Source: Henriciella sp.
Lineage (GTDB): Bacteria; Pseudomonadota; Alphaproteobacteria; Caulobacterales; Hyphomonadaceae
NCBI GenBank assembly: GCA_013214545.1
Contig: JABSQB010000019.1
Location: 1 to 60,265, forward strand
Length of the DNA stretch: 60,265 nucleotides
Direction: 5' to 3'
Shown: positions 1 through 7,383 of the stretch, one piece after another
Layout of the letters: each line of letters starts with the position of its first letter
Position numbering within the stretch: the stretch's first letter is position 1
The notes under the pieces: model-generated
What the model was told of the DNA's origin: nothing
The model's database searches: none
The model's input: the letters and a program-made list of their open reading frames with translations, nothing else
Program-made: the position numbers and the translations under genes

Positions 1-1
1 A

Positions 2-385
2 GAAGCTGAAGAAGTGGAACTGGCACCATGCTCAACTGTGAACCAGGAATTCGTGGTTTACTTCGAGTGGGATAGCTCTGATCTGACGAGCCAGGCGTCT
101 GCAGTTGTCGATCAAGCGATTGCGAACATTCGCGACCGCGCTGATTGCTCAACCGGCGGCGTTAGCATTGTCGGCCACACAGATACCTCTGGTGCTTCGG
201 CATATAACCAGCGTCTGTCTGCACGTCGTGCATCCATCGTATCTGATGCGCTTCAGGCGCGTGGTATCGATGCAGAGGCGATCTCCACGGATGGCCGCGG
301 CGAGAATGATCTGGCCAAAGCGACTCGCGACGGTGTTCGTGAGCCGCTGAACCGTCGTTCGGAAGTGACTATCGTCGTTCAGTAA
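2..385 (+). CDS. OmpA-family C-terminal domain protein (5' end outside window)
   Basis: The reading frame is open to the left edge, so only the last 127 codons are visible; the GTG at 14 is not taken as the start. What remains is an OmpA/MotB-type peptidoglycan-binding domain: a hydrophobic strand followed by FEWDSS, the core motif VGHTDTSG, and the conserved NQRLSARRA and NRRSEV blocks. Family knowledge places it at the outer membrane, with this domain gripping diaminopimelate in peptidoglycan from the periplasmic side. The missing N-terminal part is probably a beta-barrel, but that cannot be seen here. A terminator follows immediately, so this is the last gene of its unit. Confidence 0.9.
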   Translation, partial: EAEEVELAPCSTVNQEFVVYFEWDSSDLTSQASAVVDQAIANIRDRADCSTGGVSIVGHTDTSGASAYNQRLSARRASIVSDALQARGIDAEAISTDGRGENDLAKATRDGVREPLNRRSEVTIVVQ

Positions 386-408
386 TTTGAGCGATTGATT
401 GATTTGAG

Positions 409-440
409 AAAGGCCCGGGCCATCAGGTTCGGGCCTTTTT
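409..440 (+). terminator. Rho-independent terminator after the OmpA-type gene
   Basis: AAAGGCCCG at 409-417 pairs with CGGGCCTTT at 430-438, with a 12-base loop, and the 3' arm runs into a T tract. It lies 24 bases after the stop codon. Confidence 0.85.
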
Positions 441-502
441 CTATGCCTTGCCGCAGCATCGGGGCACGCCTAGATTAGGCTTGATGAGACGGGAGTGAGA
501 CT

Positions 503-862
503 GTGTCTAAACGCAAAGCGAATTACGCGGAATTCTGGCCGTTCTACCTGCAGGAGCACGCCAAGACGTCCACGCGCAATCTTCATTATGTCGGAACAGC
601 GCTGGTCATTGCGATCGCTGTATTCGCAGCGGCAACGCAGCGCTGGGCCTGGTTACTGGCCATGCCAGTGGCGGGCTACTTCTTTGCCTGGATGAGCCAT
701 GCCTTCGTCGAGCGCAACAAGCCGGCGACATTCACCCATCCGCTATGGTCACTGATCAGCGATTTCCGCATGTTCTTTCTGTGGCTGACGGGCCGTCTCG
801 GTCCAGAGCTGGAAAAAGCGGGCGTCGGCATGGAGACATCAAAATCCGAAGCGATCAGTTAG
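503..862 (+). CDS. Mpo1-like (DUF962) integral membrane protein
   Basis: A 119-residue protein with the DUF962/Mpo1 pattern: an N-terminal FWPFYLQEH block, a His-rich loop (NLHYVG), two to three membrane segments (about residues 30-47 and 50-67), and HAFVERNKPATF followed by HPLWSLISDF. In yeast, Mpo1 is an Fe(II)-dependent dioxygenase that shortens 2-hydroxy fatty acids; the bacterial role is not established. The GTG start at 503 is preceded by GGGAG at 491-495. Its TAG stop overlaps the TAA of the convergent dehalogenase in the four bases TTAG (859-862). The family call is from recognised motifs; the enzyme activity is inference. Confidence 0.8.
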   Translation: MSKRKANYAEFWPFYLQEHAKTSTRNLHYVGTALVIAIAVFAAATQRWAWLLAMPVAGYFFAWMSHAFVERNKPATFTHPLWSLISDFRMFFLWLTGRLGPELEKAGVGMETSKSEAIS

Positions 863-1764
863 GACAGGTCGCCCCATTGTGTCAGGGCGGCGCGGGCGAT
901 TGGTTCACCCCATTCCTGCACAAAATGACCGCCATCTTCGACGATCATTGGGTCCGGGCAGCCATTAATGACAGCCTGAAGGGCTGACATCTGATTCGGG
1001 CCCAGAACCGGGTCCTGAGCACCGACCGCCATGAAGGTCGGGCCGGACCATTCGCTCTGCCACCATTTTGCGGCGCGCTTGGAGGTCTCGACCCCTTCCA
1101 TGCCCGGGTCCGTCATCACCAGTTCGGGGAAGCGCCGTACGCCCGCTTTGAACGTAACGTCCGGGAATGGCGCCGCATAGGCCGCCGCTTCCGCATCATT
1201 GAGCACAGGTGTGCCGCGCTTCATCAGTCCGGCAACGTCCATATCAGGCTGTGTGCGGTTGTAAGCGCGCCAGGATTCGAAGCCCTGACCTGGGGACTGA
1301 CCTGTCGGGATAGCCGTGTTCATAACCAGCAAGCGGGAGAAGCGCTCTGGCATATCCATCGGGATGGTCAGGCCAAGAATGCCGCCCCAGTCTTGGCAAA
1401 CCAATGTGATATTGCTCAGATCCAACCGCTTGATCAGCTCGACCATCATATTGCGGTGGAAGTGGAAGGTGTAGACCTCGTCTGCAGTCGGCTTGTCCGA
1501 ACGTCCGAAGCCGAGCCAATCCGGACAAATCACGCGGGCGCCGCTCTCTACGAAGACAGGCAGCATTTTCCGATAGAGGAAGGACCAGGTCGGCTGGCCG
1601 TGCAGGCACAAGAAGACCCGATCCGCCGATTTTGGGCCTTCATCCAGATAGTGCACGCGTAAACCCTCATATCCCGGCAGGTCATCGACGTAGTTGGGCT
1701 CATAGTCATAGTCAGGCAGTCCGGAAAAACGCTCATCGGGGGTGCGAACGGCTTCGAGGGTCAT
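859..1764 (-). CDS. dhmA: Haloalkane dehalogenase, subfamily HLD-I (alpha/beta hydrolase)
   Basis: A 301-residue alpha/beta hydrolase. Visible are the oxyanion HGQPTW (55-60), PDWLGFGRSDKP, the nucleophile Asp125 followed by Trp126 (VCQDWGG), the acid Asp251 (AQDPVLG) and His280 (GGHFVQEW). An Asp nucleophile followed by Trp is the mark of haloalkane dehalogenases, which hydrolyse carbon-halogen bonds to an alcohol and halide in the cytoplasm; Trp is a halide ligand. A longer frame reaches 1875, but the ATG at 1764 has AGGAG just upstream and gives the normal family length. Many genomic members act poorly on known haloalkanes, so the natural substrate is open. It stands alone, convergent with the DUF962 gene. 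Confidence 0.88.
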   Translation of the reverse strand: MTLEAVRTPDERFSGLPDYDYEPNYVDDLPGYEGLRVHYLDEGPKSADRVFLCLHGQPTWSFLYRKMLPVFVESGARVICPDWLGFGRSDKPTADEVYTFHFHRNMMVELIKRLDLSNITLVCQDWGGILGLTIPMDMPERFSRLLVMNTAIPTGQSPGQGFESWRAYNRTQPDMDVAGLMKRGTPVLNDAEAAAYAAPFPDVTFKAGVRRFPELVMTDPGMEGVETSKRAAKWWQSEWSGPTFMAVGAQDPVLGPNQMSALQAVINGCPDPMIVEDGGHFVQEWGEPIARAALTQWGDLS

Positions 1765-1871
1765 GGTCTTGCTCCTGATCAAATGGTTGGGGTTTGTCGT
1801 CTGCTGGTAGCTAACCAGAGGGCGGTGCAGCTGAAAAGCAGTTCCGCAAGGAAAGCCGTTCACATATCGAG

Positions 1872-1906
1872 GCAAAAAAGAAGGCCGCTCCTAACGAAAC
1901 GGCCTT
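1872..1906 (-). terminator. Rho-independent terminator of the small secreted protein gene
   Basis: On the minus strand AAGGCCG and CGGCCTT (plus positions 1900-1906 and 1881-1887) form a 7-bp stem with a 12-base loop, followed by a T-rich run at 1873-1879. It lies 26 bases after the stop of the gene at 1933-2235 and separates it from the dehalogenase. Confidence 0.8.
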
Positions 1907-1932
1907 GGGAGAGAGTGAGTTAAATAAGTTGA

Positions 1933-2235
1933 TTAGGATTTTGCAACAGCGTTGCAGCGCTCCAGATCAGACGCGGATAGAGTATCGGTGCCGTTTGAGA
2001 ATTCGGCCAGTTTGCCGACTTCCTTGACCACTTTCTTACAGGTGCTGACTTTAACGGTCTTACGGTCCAGCGTGGCACGGCAAGTGTCATCGGCGCAGCT
2101 CCAAAGAGCTTTAGCAGCAATAACTTTCTCAGCTTTTTCCATTGGAGCTTCGAGCGTGGCGGTGAATGCGGTACCGGCAAAAGCAGTTCCAGCGAAGGCG
2201 AGGGCGGTGGTAGCAGCAGCGAGTGTGCGGATCAT
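1933..2235 (-). CDS. Small secreted four-cysteine protein (CC_3452-like family)
   Basis: A 100-residue protein with a clear signal peptide (MIRTLAAATTALAFAGTAFA, cut around 20-25) and a mature part of about 75 residues holding four cysteines (47, 52, 66 and 94), enough for two disulfides. It resembles the small exported family named after Caulobacter CC_3452, common in Caulobacterales and sphingomonads and of unknown function. The gene has its own predicted promoter, an overlapping dyad and a terminator, so it is a single-gene unit. GAAAGG lies about 10 bases before the ATG. A periplasmic location is well supported; the role is not known. Confidence 0.75.
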   Translation of the reverse strand: MIRTLAAATTALAFAGTAFAGTAFTATLEAPMEKAEKVIAAKALWSCADDTCRATLDRKTVKVSTCKKVVKEVGKLAEFSNGTDTLSASDLERCNAVAKS

Positions 2236-2299
2236 GGGAGGAAACCTTTCAATTGTGATGGCGTGGTGCCGACGTCGATGACTTCATTTGACAAGACCG

Positions 2300-2335
2300 A
2301 ACATATAAATCCTGAACAATAAGTCAATCGTTCAG
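2300..2335 (-). promoter_or_regulatory. Predicted promoter with overlapping dyad for the small secreted protein
   Basis: On the minus strand TTGACT (plus 2322-2327) and TATGTT (plus 2300-2305) are 16 bases apart, a plausible sigma-70 pair reading toward the gene that starts at 2235. The dyad CTGAAC-N12-GTTCAG (2312-2335) covers the -35 box and most of the spacer, where a bound repressor would block RNA polymerase. This is inference from pattern only. Confidence 0.4.
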
Positions 2336-2357
2336 CGCATAGAATTTTGCGACTCAT

Positions 2358-2372
2358 TGTCATCAGCTGACA
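2358..2372. promoter_or_regulatory. Inverted repeat upstream of the acyl-CoA dehydrogenase
   Basis: TGTCA-TCAGC-TGACA is a perfect 5-5-5 inverted repeat, 108 bases before the acyl-CoA dehydrogenase ATG; a further TGACAG follows at about 2378. The size and position would fit an operator for a TetR-type fatty-acid regulator, but no regulator gene is nearby and the motif is not one I can name. Confidence 0.35.
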
Positions 2373-2480
2373 GAAATTGACAGGAGCGCGTTGAACGACG
2401 CGCGCGAGATTGACGCGACGAAGCGGATTGCCGCCGCGCGTACGCCAATTACCGTCTGCAGGGCAGCTCAGGAGGAAATC

Positions 2481-3755
2481 ATGGACTTCAATATTCCGCA
2501 GGACATCGCCGACTATCTGGCGGTTCTGGATGAGTTTATCGAAGCTGAGATCAAACCGCTGGAGCAGCAAGACGATAATATCCGCTTCTTTGACCATCGC
2601 CGCGAATGGGCGCGAACGGATTTCGAGAATGGCGGTCTGCCTCGGCAGGAATGGGAAGAGCTGCTGATGGAAGCCAAGCGTCGGGCGGATAAGGCCGGGC
2701 ATTTTCGCTTCGCCTTGCCATCCGAGTATGGCGGACAGGATGGCTCAAACCTCGCCATGGCGATCATCCGTGAGCATCTCGCGCGCAAAGGTCTTGGGCT
2801 GCACAATGACCTCCAGAACGAGCATTCAATCGTCGCTAATTACCCACAAATCCTGATGCTACGGGATTTTGCCCGGCCCGAGCAAAAGCACCTGATCCAG
2901 GACGCGCTGGATGGAAAGTTCCGCGCCACTTTTGGTCTTACTGAGCCAGATCATGGCTCTGATGCCACCCATATGGACACGGTGGCGAAGCGTGAGACCC
3001 GCGATGGCGTCGATGGCTGGCTGATTAATGGTGAAAAGATGTGGACGACGGGCATGCATATGGCCAGCCACATGATGTGTTTCGCCCGTACGAGCGGCGA
3101 TGATGGCGATGCGCGCGGGATTAGCTGTTTGCTCGTACCGGCGGATGCACCGGGCCTGAAGATTGAAGAATACCTTTGGACGTTCAACATGCCGACCGAT
3201 CATCCACGCGTTTCGCTCAAGGATGTCTGGGTGCCGGAAAGTGCTTTGTTTGGACCCGCCGAAGGCGGACTGGCACTGGCCCAGCACTTCGTTCACGAGA
3301 ACCGCATTCGTCAGGCCGCGAGTTCAGTTGGAGCAGCGCTATATTGCATCGACGAGAGTGTCGACTACGCCCAGGCACGCAAACCGTTCGGCAAAGCGCT
3401 GGCGGTCAATCAGGCGATCCAGTTCCCGCTGGTCGAACTTGCCACCGAGGCAGAAATGTTGCGCTTGCTCATCTTCAAGACCGCGTGGGAGATGGATCAG
3501 ATGACCAAGCCGGAAGTGGCCCAGCGCCTCTCCGACAAGGTCTCGATGTGTAATTACCGCGCCAATCGACTGTGCTGTAATGCGGCGGACCGGGCGATGC
3601 AGGTGCATGGCGGTATGGGCTACTCACGCCACAAACCGTTTGAGCATATTTATCGCCACCACCGCCGCTACCGGATCACCGAGGGCAGCGAGGAAATCCA
3701 GATGCGCAAGGTTGCCGGGCATCTGTTTGGATTTATGGGCAAGAACAAGCGTTAA
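2481..3755 (+). CDS. Acyl-CoA dehydrogenase family protein
   Basis: A 424-residue flavoprotein of the acyl-CoA dehydrogenase fold. An N-terminal helical domain carries PSEYGGQDGS, the middle domain has the FAD-side motif FGLTEPDHGSD and WLINGEKMWTTG, and the C-terminal domain has KPFGKALAVNQAIQ, QVHGGMGYSRHKPFEHIYRHHR and RITEGSEEIQMRKV; one of the last glutamates would be the catalytic base. Enzymes of this family oxidise an acyl-CoA to the enoyl-CoA with FAD and pass electrons to ETF. A longer frame starts at a TTG at 2391, but AGGAGG at 2470-2475 fixes the ATG at 2481. Chain-length preference cannot be read from the sequence. It stands alone, behind a dyad at 2358-2372. Confidence 0.9.
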   Translation: MDFNIPQDIADYLAVLDEFIEAEIKPLEQQDDNIRFFDHRREWARTDFENGGLPRQEWEELLMEAKRRADKAGHFRFALPSEYGGQDGSNLAMAIIREHLARKGLGLHNDLQNEHSIVANYPQILMLRDFARPEQKHLIQDALDGKFRATFGLTEPDHGSDATHMDTVAKRETRDGVDGWLINGEKMWTTGMHMASHMMCFARTSGDDGDARGISCLLVPADAPGLKIEEYLWTFNMPTDHPRVSLKDVWVPESALFGPAEGGLALAQHFVHENRIRQAASSVGAALYCIDESVDYAQARKPFGKALAVNQAIQFPLVELATEAEMLRLLIFKTAWEMDQMTKPEVAQRLSDKVSMCNYRANRLCCNAADRAMQVHGGMGYSRHKPFEHIYRHHRRYRITEGSEEIQMRKVAGHLFGFMGKNKR

Positions 3756-3876
3756 TCCGGCCGATAAAATTCGCCGTTCCCTTTTGGCGAGCTTTTAACA
3801 CGACACGCGTACCACGCTTAAACACGTACTAGGGGCGGTTGGTGACTTCGAAGGAAGCGCCAGAGGGAGCGAGTAC

Positions 3877-5094
3877 GTGGCTGACCAACGCCTGAAGGCG
3901 TATCGAAAAGATACGCGCGGAAACATCACCATCATTTCGGCACTTTGCATGTTGTCGATGACGCTGTGCCTCGCACTCGCCATCGATAGTGCTGGGCAAC
4001 TCAATACCAGAAAGCTGATGCAAGCGGCCCTGGATTCTGCCTCTCTTACGGGTGCCAAAGTGGTCGCCAGAGGCGGTCATAGCGATGACGAAGTCAAAAC
4101 GCTCGTCATCAATGCCTTTCATTCAAACATGCTGACCGGGCGAGGTGACCTCACGTGCGGCACGCCAACCGTTGATCTTGATGCAGATACGGGTGATGTC
4201 TCAGTGGACGCAGAGTGTACCTATCCGACCATGCTCGGCGGGTCGTTAACGCCGAAAACCCTGTCGATTGAGGAAACATCGACCGCGCGGGGCGCCCGAA
4301 AATACATTGACGTCGCTATGGTGTTGGACGTGTCTGGATCGATGAGAGGAACAAAGATCGAGGCCTTGAAAACCGCTGCCAAAAATGGGGCGAAAATGCT
4401 CCTGGACGCAGGTCAGCCAGGCGACATTCGCGTGTCGACAGTGAGTTACAGTACGACGGTGAATGCCGGGCAGTACGGGCGATACGCGGTGGGCGAGGAC
4501 GTGGATCTAAGCGGCACATTTGGATGGTGGGAACAGGGCTGTGTGACGGAACGCGTTGGTGACGGCGCCTGGGATGACCGCGCACCGGCAGAGGGCGCTT
4601 GGGTCACGGAAGGATACTACTGTCCTTCAATTCCGATGCTGCCATTGACCGCGAGCCTTACCGATTTTGAGAACAACATCGACTATCTCTATGCAGGCGG
4701 AGGCACTGCTGGGCATATCGGTATTGCTTGGGGCTGGTATCTGATTTCGCCGAAATGGGAAGATATTTGGCCGGAAGACTCAACACCGCTCGCGTACAAT
4801 GCACACGATTCCGCCAAAGCGATCATTCTCATGACGGATGGCGAGTTTAATCGGGCTTACCATGCGCCCTATGGCAACAGTCACGAGCAGGCTGTGAAAC
4901 TCTGCGAGGAAATCCGCGACACAGGCATTTTGATTTTCTCGGTCGCGTTTCAGGCGCCGACCGAAGGACAAGAAACCCTGAAAAGCTGTGCGGGCGTCGA
5001 GTCGCGTTACTATGAGGCGTCGTCAGATACCGAACTGATCAACGCGTATGAGGATATCGCTGCGCTGCTGACGGAACTGAGACTGGTCGAATAG
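3877..5094 (+). CDS. TadG-like pilus-assembly protein with von Willebrand A domain
   Basis: A 405-residue protein. Residues 14-37 are one hydrophobic segment preceded by basic residues and GN, as in Flp/Tad pilus TadE/TadG proteins, followed by the usual QAALDSASLTGAK region. The C-terminal two-thirds is a VWA domain with a full metal-site motif D151-x-S-x-S (DVSGSM) and a late LMTDGEFN. Family knowledge: such proteins sit in the inner membrane with the VWA domain outside and help Flp pilus assembly or adhesion. The GTG start is preceded by GGGAG at 3865. No other tad genes are near, so this may be an orphan copy, or could serve another surface function. Confidence 0.82.
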   Translation: MADQRLKAYRKDTRGNITIISALCMLSMTLCLALAIDSAGQLNTRKLMQAALDSASLTGAKVVARGGHSDDEVKTLVINAFHSNMLTGRGDLTCGTPTVDLDADTGDVSVDAECTYPTMLGGSLTPKTLSIEETSTARGARKYIDVAMVLDVSGSMRGTKIEALKTAAKNGAKMLLDAGQPGDIRVSTVSYSTTVNAGQYGRYAVGEDVDLSGTFGWWEQGCVTERVGDGAWDDRAPAEGAWVTEGYYCPSIPMLPLTASLTDFENNIDYLYAGGGTAGHIGIAWGWYLISPKWEDIWPEDSTPLAYNAHDSAKAIILMTDGEFNRAYHAPYGNSHEQAVKLCEEIRDTGILIFSVAFQAPTEGQETLKSCAGVESRYYEASSDTELINAYEDIAALLTELRLVE

Positions 5095-5225
5095 AGCCTC
5101 CTGCGCAACGAGCGGGCAGTTTTGCTTTCAAGCCATGCACCCTGTCGCGTATTGCCTTGGTCGCTGAAGCAGCAACGCCAAAACACTTGCCGCTCCAGCG
5201 GATTCGGACTAGCTAAATTTCATCA

Positions 5226-5420
5226 GCTCCGTTCCGGGAGAGAATCGAATTTTCGATCGCCGAAGGCGCAACCGCCCCGGAAACGCTCAGGCAGAAGGAC
5301 CGGATCGGAGTCAACACGCTGGAAAGAGGCGCTCGCACAGCGTGGCAGCCTCGCCGAAGGAGCAAGCGCCGGTCTGATCCGGTAGCGGAATCTCTCAGGC
5401 GCCAAGGACAGCGGGGGCAG
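5226..5420 (+). promoter_or_regulatory. Tandem glycine riboswitch (gcvT motif, two aptamers)
   Basis: Two glycine aptamers lie in series before gcvT. Aptamer 1 (about 5226-5311) has CGGGAGAG, CGCCGAAGGCGCAA and ACGCTCAGGCAGAAGGACCG, closed by CTCCG/CGGAG. After a six-base linker, aptamer 2 (about 5317-5413) has CTGGAAAGAGGC, CGCCGAAGGAGCAAGCGCC, TCTCAGGCGCCAAGGACAGCG, closed by CGCT/AGCG. These are the conserved cores of the known glycine riboswitch, which binds glycine in both halves and normally turns glycine-cleavage genes on. The expression platform is the roughly 50 bases before the TTG start of gcvT at 5470. No strong terminator with a T tract is seen there, so control of translation is more likely (inference). 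Confidence 0.93.
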
Positions 5421-5469
5421 CACAGATCCGCCTTTGGCGTGACCTGTCCTGCTTTGGAAGGCGCCAGAA

Positions 5470-6618
5470 TTGGCTGAAACCGAGACGCTGAAGCGAACGC
5501 CGCTCTATGACGTGCATGTTGCGCATGGCGGTAAAATGGTGCCCTTCGCGGGCTATGAAATGCCGGTCCAGTTTGAAGGCGTAAAACCCGAACATCTCTG
5601 GACCCGAGAGCATGCGGGTCTCTTCGATGTCTCTCATATGGGCCCGTGCTTTCTCTTCCTGAAAGACGGCCTCGGCCAAGCTGGCGCGCATGAGAAAATT
5701 GCGGCGCTGATGGAACGCCTGGTGCCGAGCAATATTGCCATCCTCAAGCCTGGGCAGGGACGCCTTTCGGTTCTGCTGAATGAACAGGGCGGTATCCTCG
5801 ACGATCTGATCATTACCCGGATGCCCGGCGAGGGGCTCGACGGCATGCTTTACATCGTCGTCAACGGCGCTGTGAAGCAGCAGGATTGGGCCCATATTGA
5901 GCGCGAGCTGGGCGATGCGGCGGCGCTGCAAAAGGCGGATGACCGCATTCTAATGGCGCTGCAGGGCCCGAAGGCCGAAGCGGTGCTCAGCGAGCGTTTC
6001 CCGGAAGCAACCGAGCTGAAGTTCATGCGGTGCGCTTATCTTCAGCGCGGGGATGAGAAGATCATGCTGTCGCGGTCCGGCTATACCGGTGAGGACGGGT
6101 TCGAGCTGCTTCTGCCGAACAATGATTATGGCCTTGGCATTGTCGATAGCCTGCTCGCCGATGAGCGGGTCAAACCGATTGGCCTCGGCGCGCGCGATAG
6201 TCTGCGCCTGGAGGCTGGGCTTTGTCTCTACGGTCACGACATGGATACAAACCGCGATCCGGTCGAAGCTGATCTTGGTTGGGTGATCCAGAAATCGCGG
6301 CGCGAACGGGCTGATTTCCCGGGCGCAGAGCGGATCCTCAAAGCCTTTGCAGACGGTCCGGCCGAAAAGCGCGTGGGAATCCAGCCACTCGAGCGCGCGC
6401 CAGCCCGCGAAGGAACAGAAATTCAAGTGAATGGCGAATCCGTCGGGATCATCACGTCAGGCGGCTTTGGGCCGAGTGTCGAGAAGCCGATTGCCATGGG
6501 CTATGTCCGCGCCGATCTCGCCGCGCCTGGCACCAAAATCGATCTAATGGTGCGTGGCAAAGCGCGCCCGGCAGAGGTCTGTGACCTGCCATTCGTACAA
6601 CCAAACTACAAACGCTAA
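5470..6618 (+). CDS. gcvT: Aminomethyltransferase (glycine cleavage T protein)
   Basis: A 382-residue T protein. It takes the aminomethyl group from lipoyl-GcvH and, with tetrahydrofolate, releases ammonia and 5,10-methylene-THF. Visible features are [23 protein letters not shown] at the N-terminus (written in pieces: [12 protein letters not shown], then [12 protein letters not shown]), [34 protein letters not shown] and the C-terminal barrel ITSGGFGPS. Length matches the family. The start is TTG with GGAAGG at 5456-5461, placed within the riboswitch expression platform, so access to this site is the likely control point. First gene of the operon gcvT-gcvH-membrane protein-gcvPA-gcvPB. Confidence 0.96.
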   Translation: MAETETLKRTPLYDVHVAHGGKMVPFAGYEMPVQFEGVKPEHLWTREHAGLFDVSHMGPCFLFLKDGLGQAGAHEKIAALMERLVPSNIAILKPGQGRLSVLLNEQGGILDDLIITRMPGEGLDGMLYIVVNGAVKQQDWAHIERELGDAAALQKADDRILMALQGPKAEAVLSERFPEATELKFMRCAYLQRGDEKIMLSRSGYTGEDGFELLLPNNDYGLGIVDSLLADERVKPIGLGARDSLRLEAGLCLYGHDMDTNRDPVEADLGWVIQKSRRERADFPGAERILKAFADGPAEKRVGIQPLERAPAREGTEIQVNGESVGIITSGGFGPSVEKPIAMGYVRADLAAPGTKIDLMVRGKARPAEVCDLPFVQPNYKR

Positions 6619-6631
6619 CGGGGTGAGAGAG

Positions 6632-7003
6632 ATGAGTACATATTTTACTGAGGATCATGAATGGATCACGGTCGACGGCGATGTCGGCACAATCGGGATC
6701 ACCAAGTACGCGGCTGAGCAACTGGGCGATGTGGTCTTTGTCGAAGTGCCGGAATCTGGTGCGAGCTTCGGCAAGGGTGACGACATGGCGGTGGTCGAAA
6801 GCGTCAAAGCCGCCTCTGACGTCTATGCCCCGGTTGGCGGCGAAATCACCGAAGGCAATGGCGACCTCGCCGACGCACCTGAGACTGTGAACGAAGATCC
6901 GGAAGGCAAAGGCTGGTTCTGCAAGATGAAACTGTCTGACAAAGGCGATTTGGATGGTCTGATGGATGCCGACGCCTACAAGACCTTCTGCGAGGGCCTG
7001 TAG
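6632..7003 (+). CDS. gcvH: Glycine cleavage system H protein
   Basis: A 123-residue lipoyl carrier that shuttles the aminomethyl group between the P, T and L proteins. The lipoylation site is Lys59 in [15 protein letters not shown]; flanking HEWITV and [17 protein letters not shown] are typical. The ATG at 6632, 13 bases after the gcvT stop and preceded by GAGAGAG, gives the normal length; an upstream in-frame ATG at 6554 lies inside gcvT and is rejected. Co-transcribed with gcvT under the glycine riboswitch. Confidence 0.97.
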   Translation: MSTYFTEDHEWITVDGDVGTIGITKYAAEQLGDVVFVEVPESGASFGKGDDMAVVESVKAASDVYAPVGGEITEGNGDLADAPETVNEDPEGKGWFCKMKLSDKGDLDGLMDADAYKTFCEGL

Positions 7004-7006
7004 CAC

Positions 7007-7366
7007 GTGATCGTTTCGGCGCTCTTCTGGGGATTGGCGGCGATTAATCTGCCGCCAGTCATCGCGGCCGTCGCGCCGAACCAGTTGGTGCGCCTTTATG
7101 GTGTGTCTGCCGAAGATAAGACCTTGCTCGCTTTGTTACAGCATCGTGCCATCCTGCTTGGCCTGGTCGGCGCAGGCTGCGCCGTGGCTGCCCACATTGA
7201 AGGGTTTCGCTGGCCCGCGCTGTGGGCCGCGACGATAAGCATGATCAGCTTCCTGATCGTTTGCTTCATGCAGCGGCAATTCGCCGGTCCATTGCGTAAG
7301 ATTGCCGTCATGGACGCGATTGGCATCCCACTTCTGATCGCCTTGTTTTTGATTTTACCCTCCTGA
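7007..7366 (+). CDS. Small four-helix membrane protein inside the gcv operon
   Basis: A 119-residue hydrophobic protein with about four membrane segments (roughly 3-24, 40-62, 68-88 and 100-117) and a short charged loop, [19 protein letters not shown] do not recognise an enzyme motif. Proteins of this sort in alpha- and gammaproteobacteria are sometimes labelled phosphopantetheine adenylyltransferase in databases, but nothing of that fold is visible. It starts with GTG three bases after the gcvH stop and ends 17 bases before gcvPA, so it is translated with the glycine cleavage genes and falls under the glycine riboswitch. A role in glycine handling is possible only by context. Confidence 0.7.
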   Translation: MIVSALFWGLAAINLPPVIAAVAPNQLVRLYGVSAEDKTLLALLQHRAILLGLVGAGCAVAAHIEGFRWPALWAATISMISFLIVCFMQRQFAGPLRKIAVMDAIGIPLLIALFLILPS

Positions 7367-7383
7367 ATGGAAGGATTGACTGT

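Noticed and set aside
3771-3795. Hairpin after the acyl-CoA dehydrogenase (TCGCC/GGCGA followed by TTTT)
   Set aside because: Only five base pairs with a ten-base loop; too weak to call a terminator.
5122-5385. An 87-codon plus-strand frame over the riboswitch
   Set aside because: It covers conserved glycine aptamer cores, which explain the sequence as RNA; no ribosome site or protein family.
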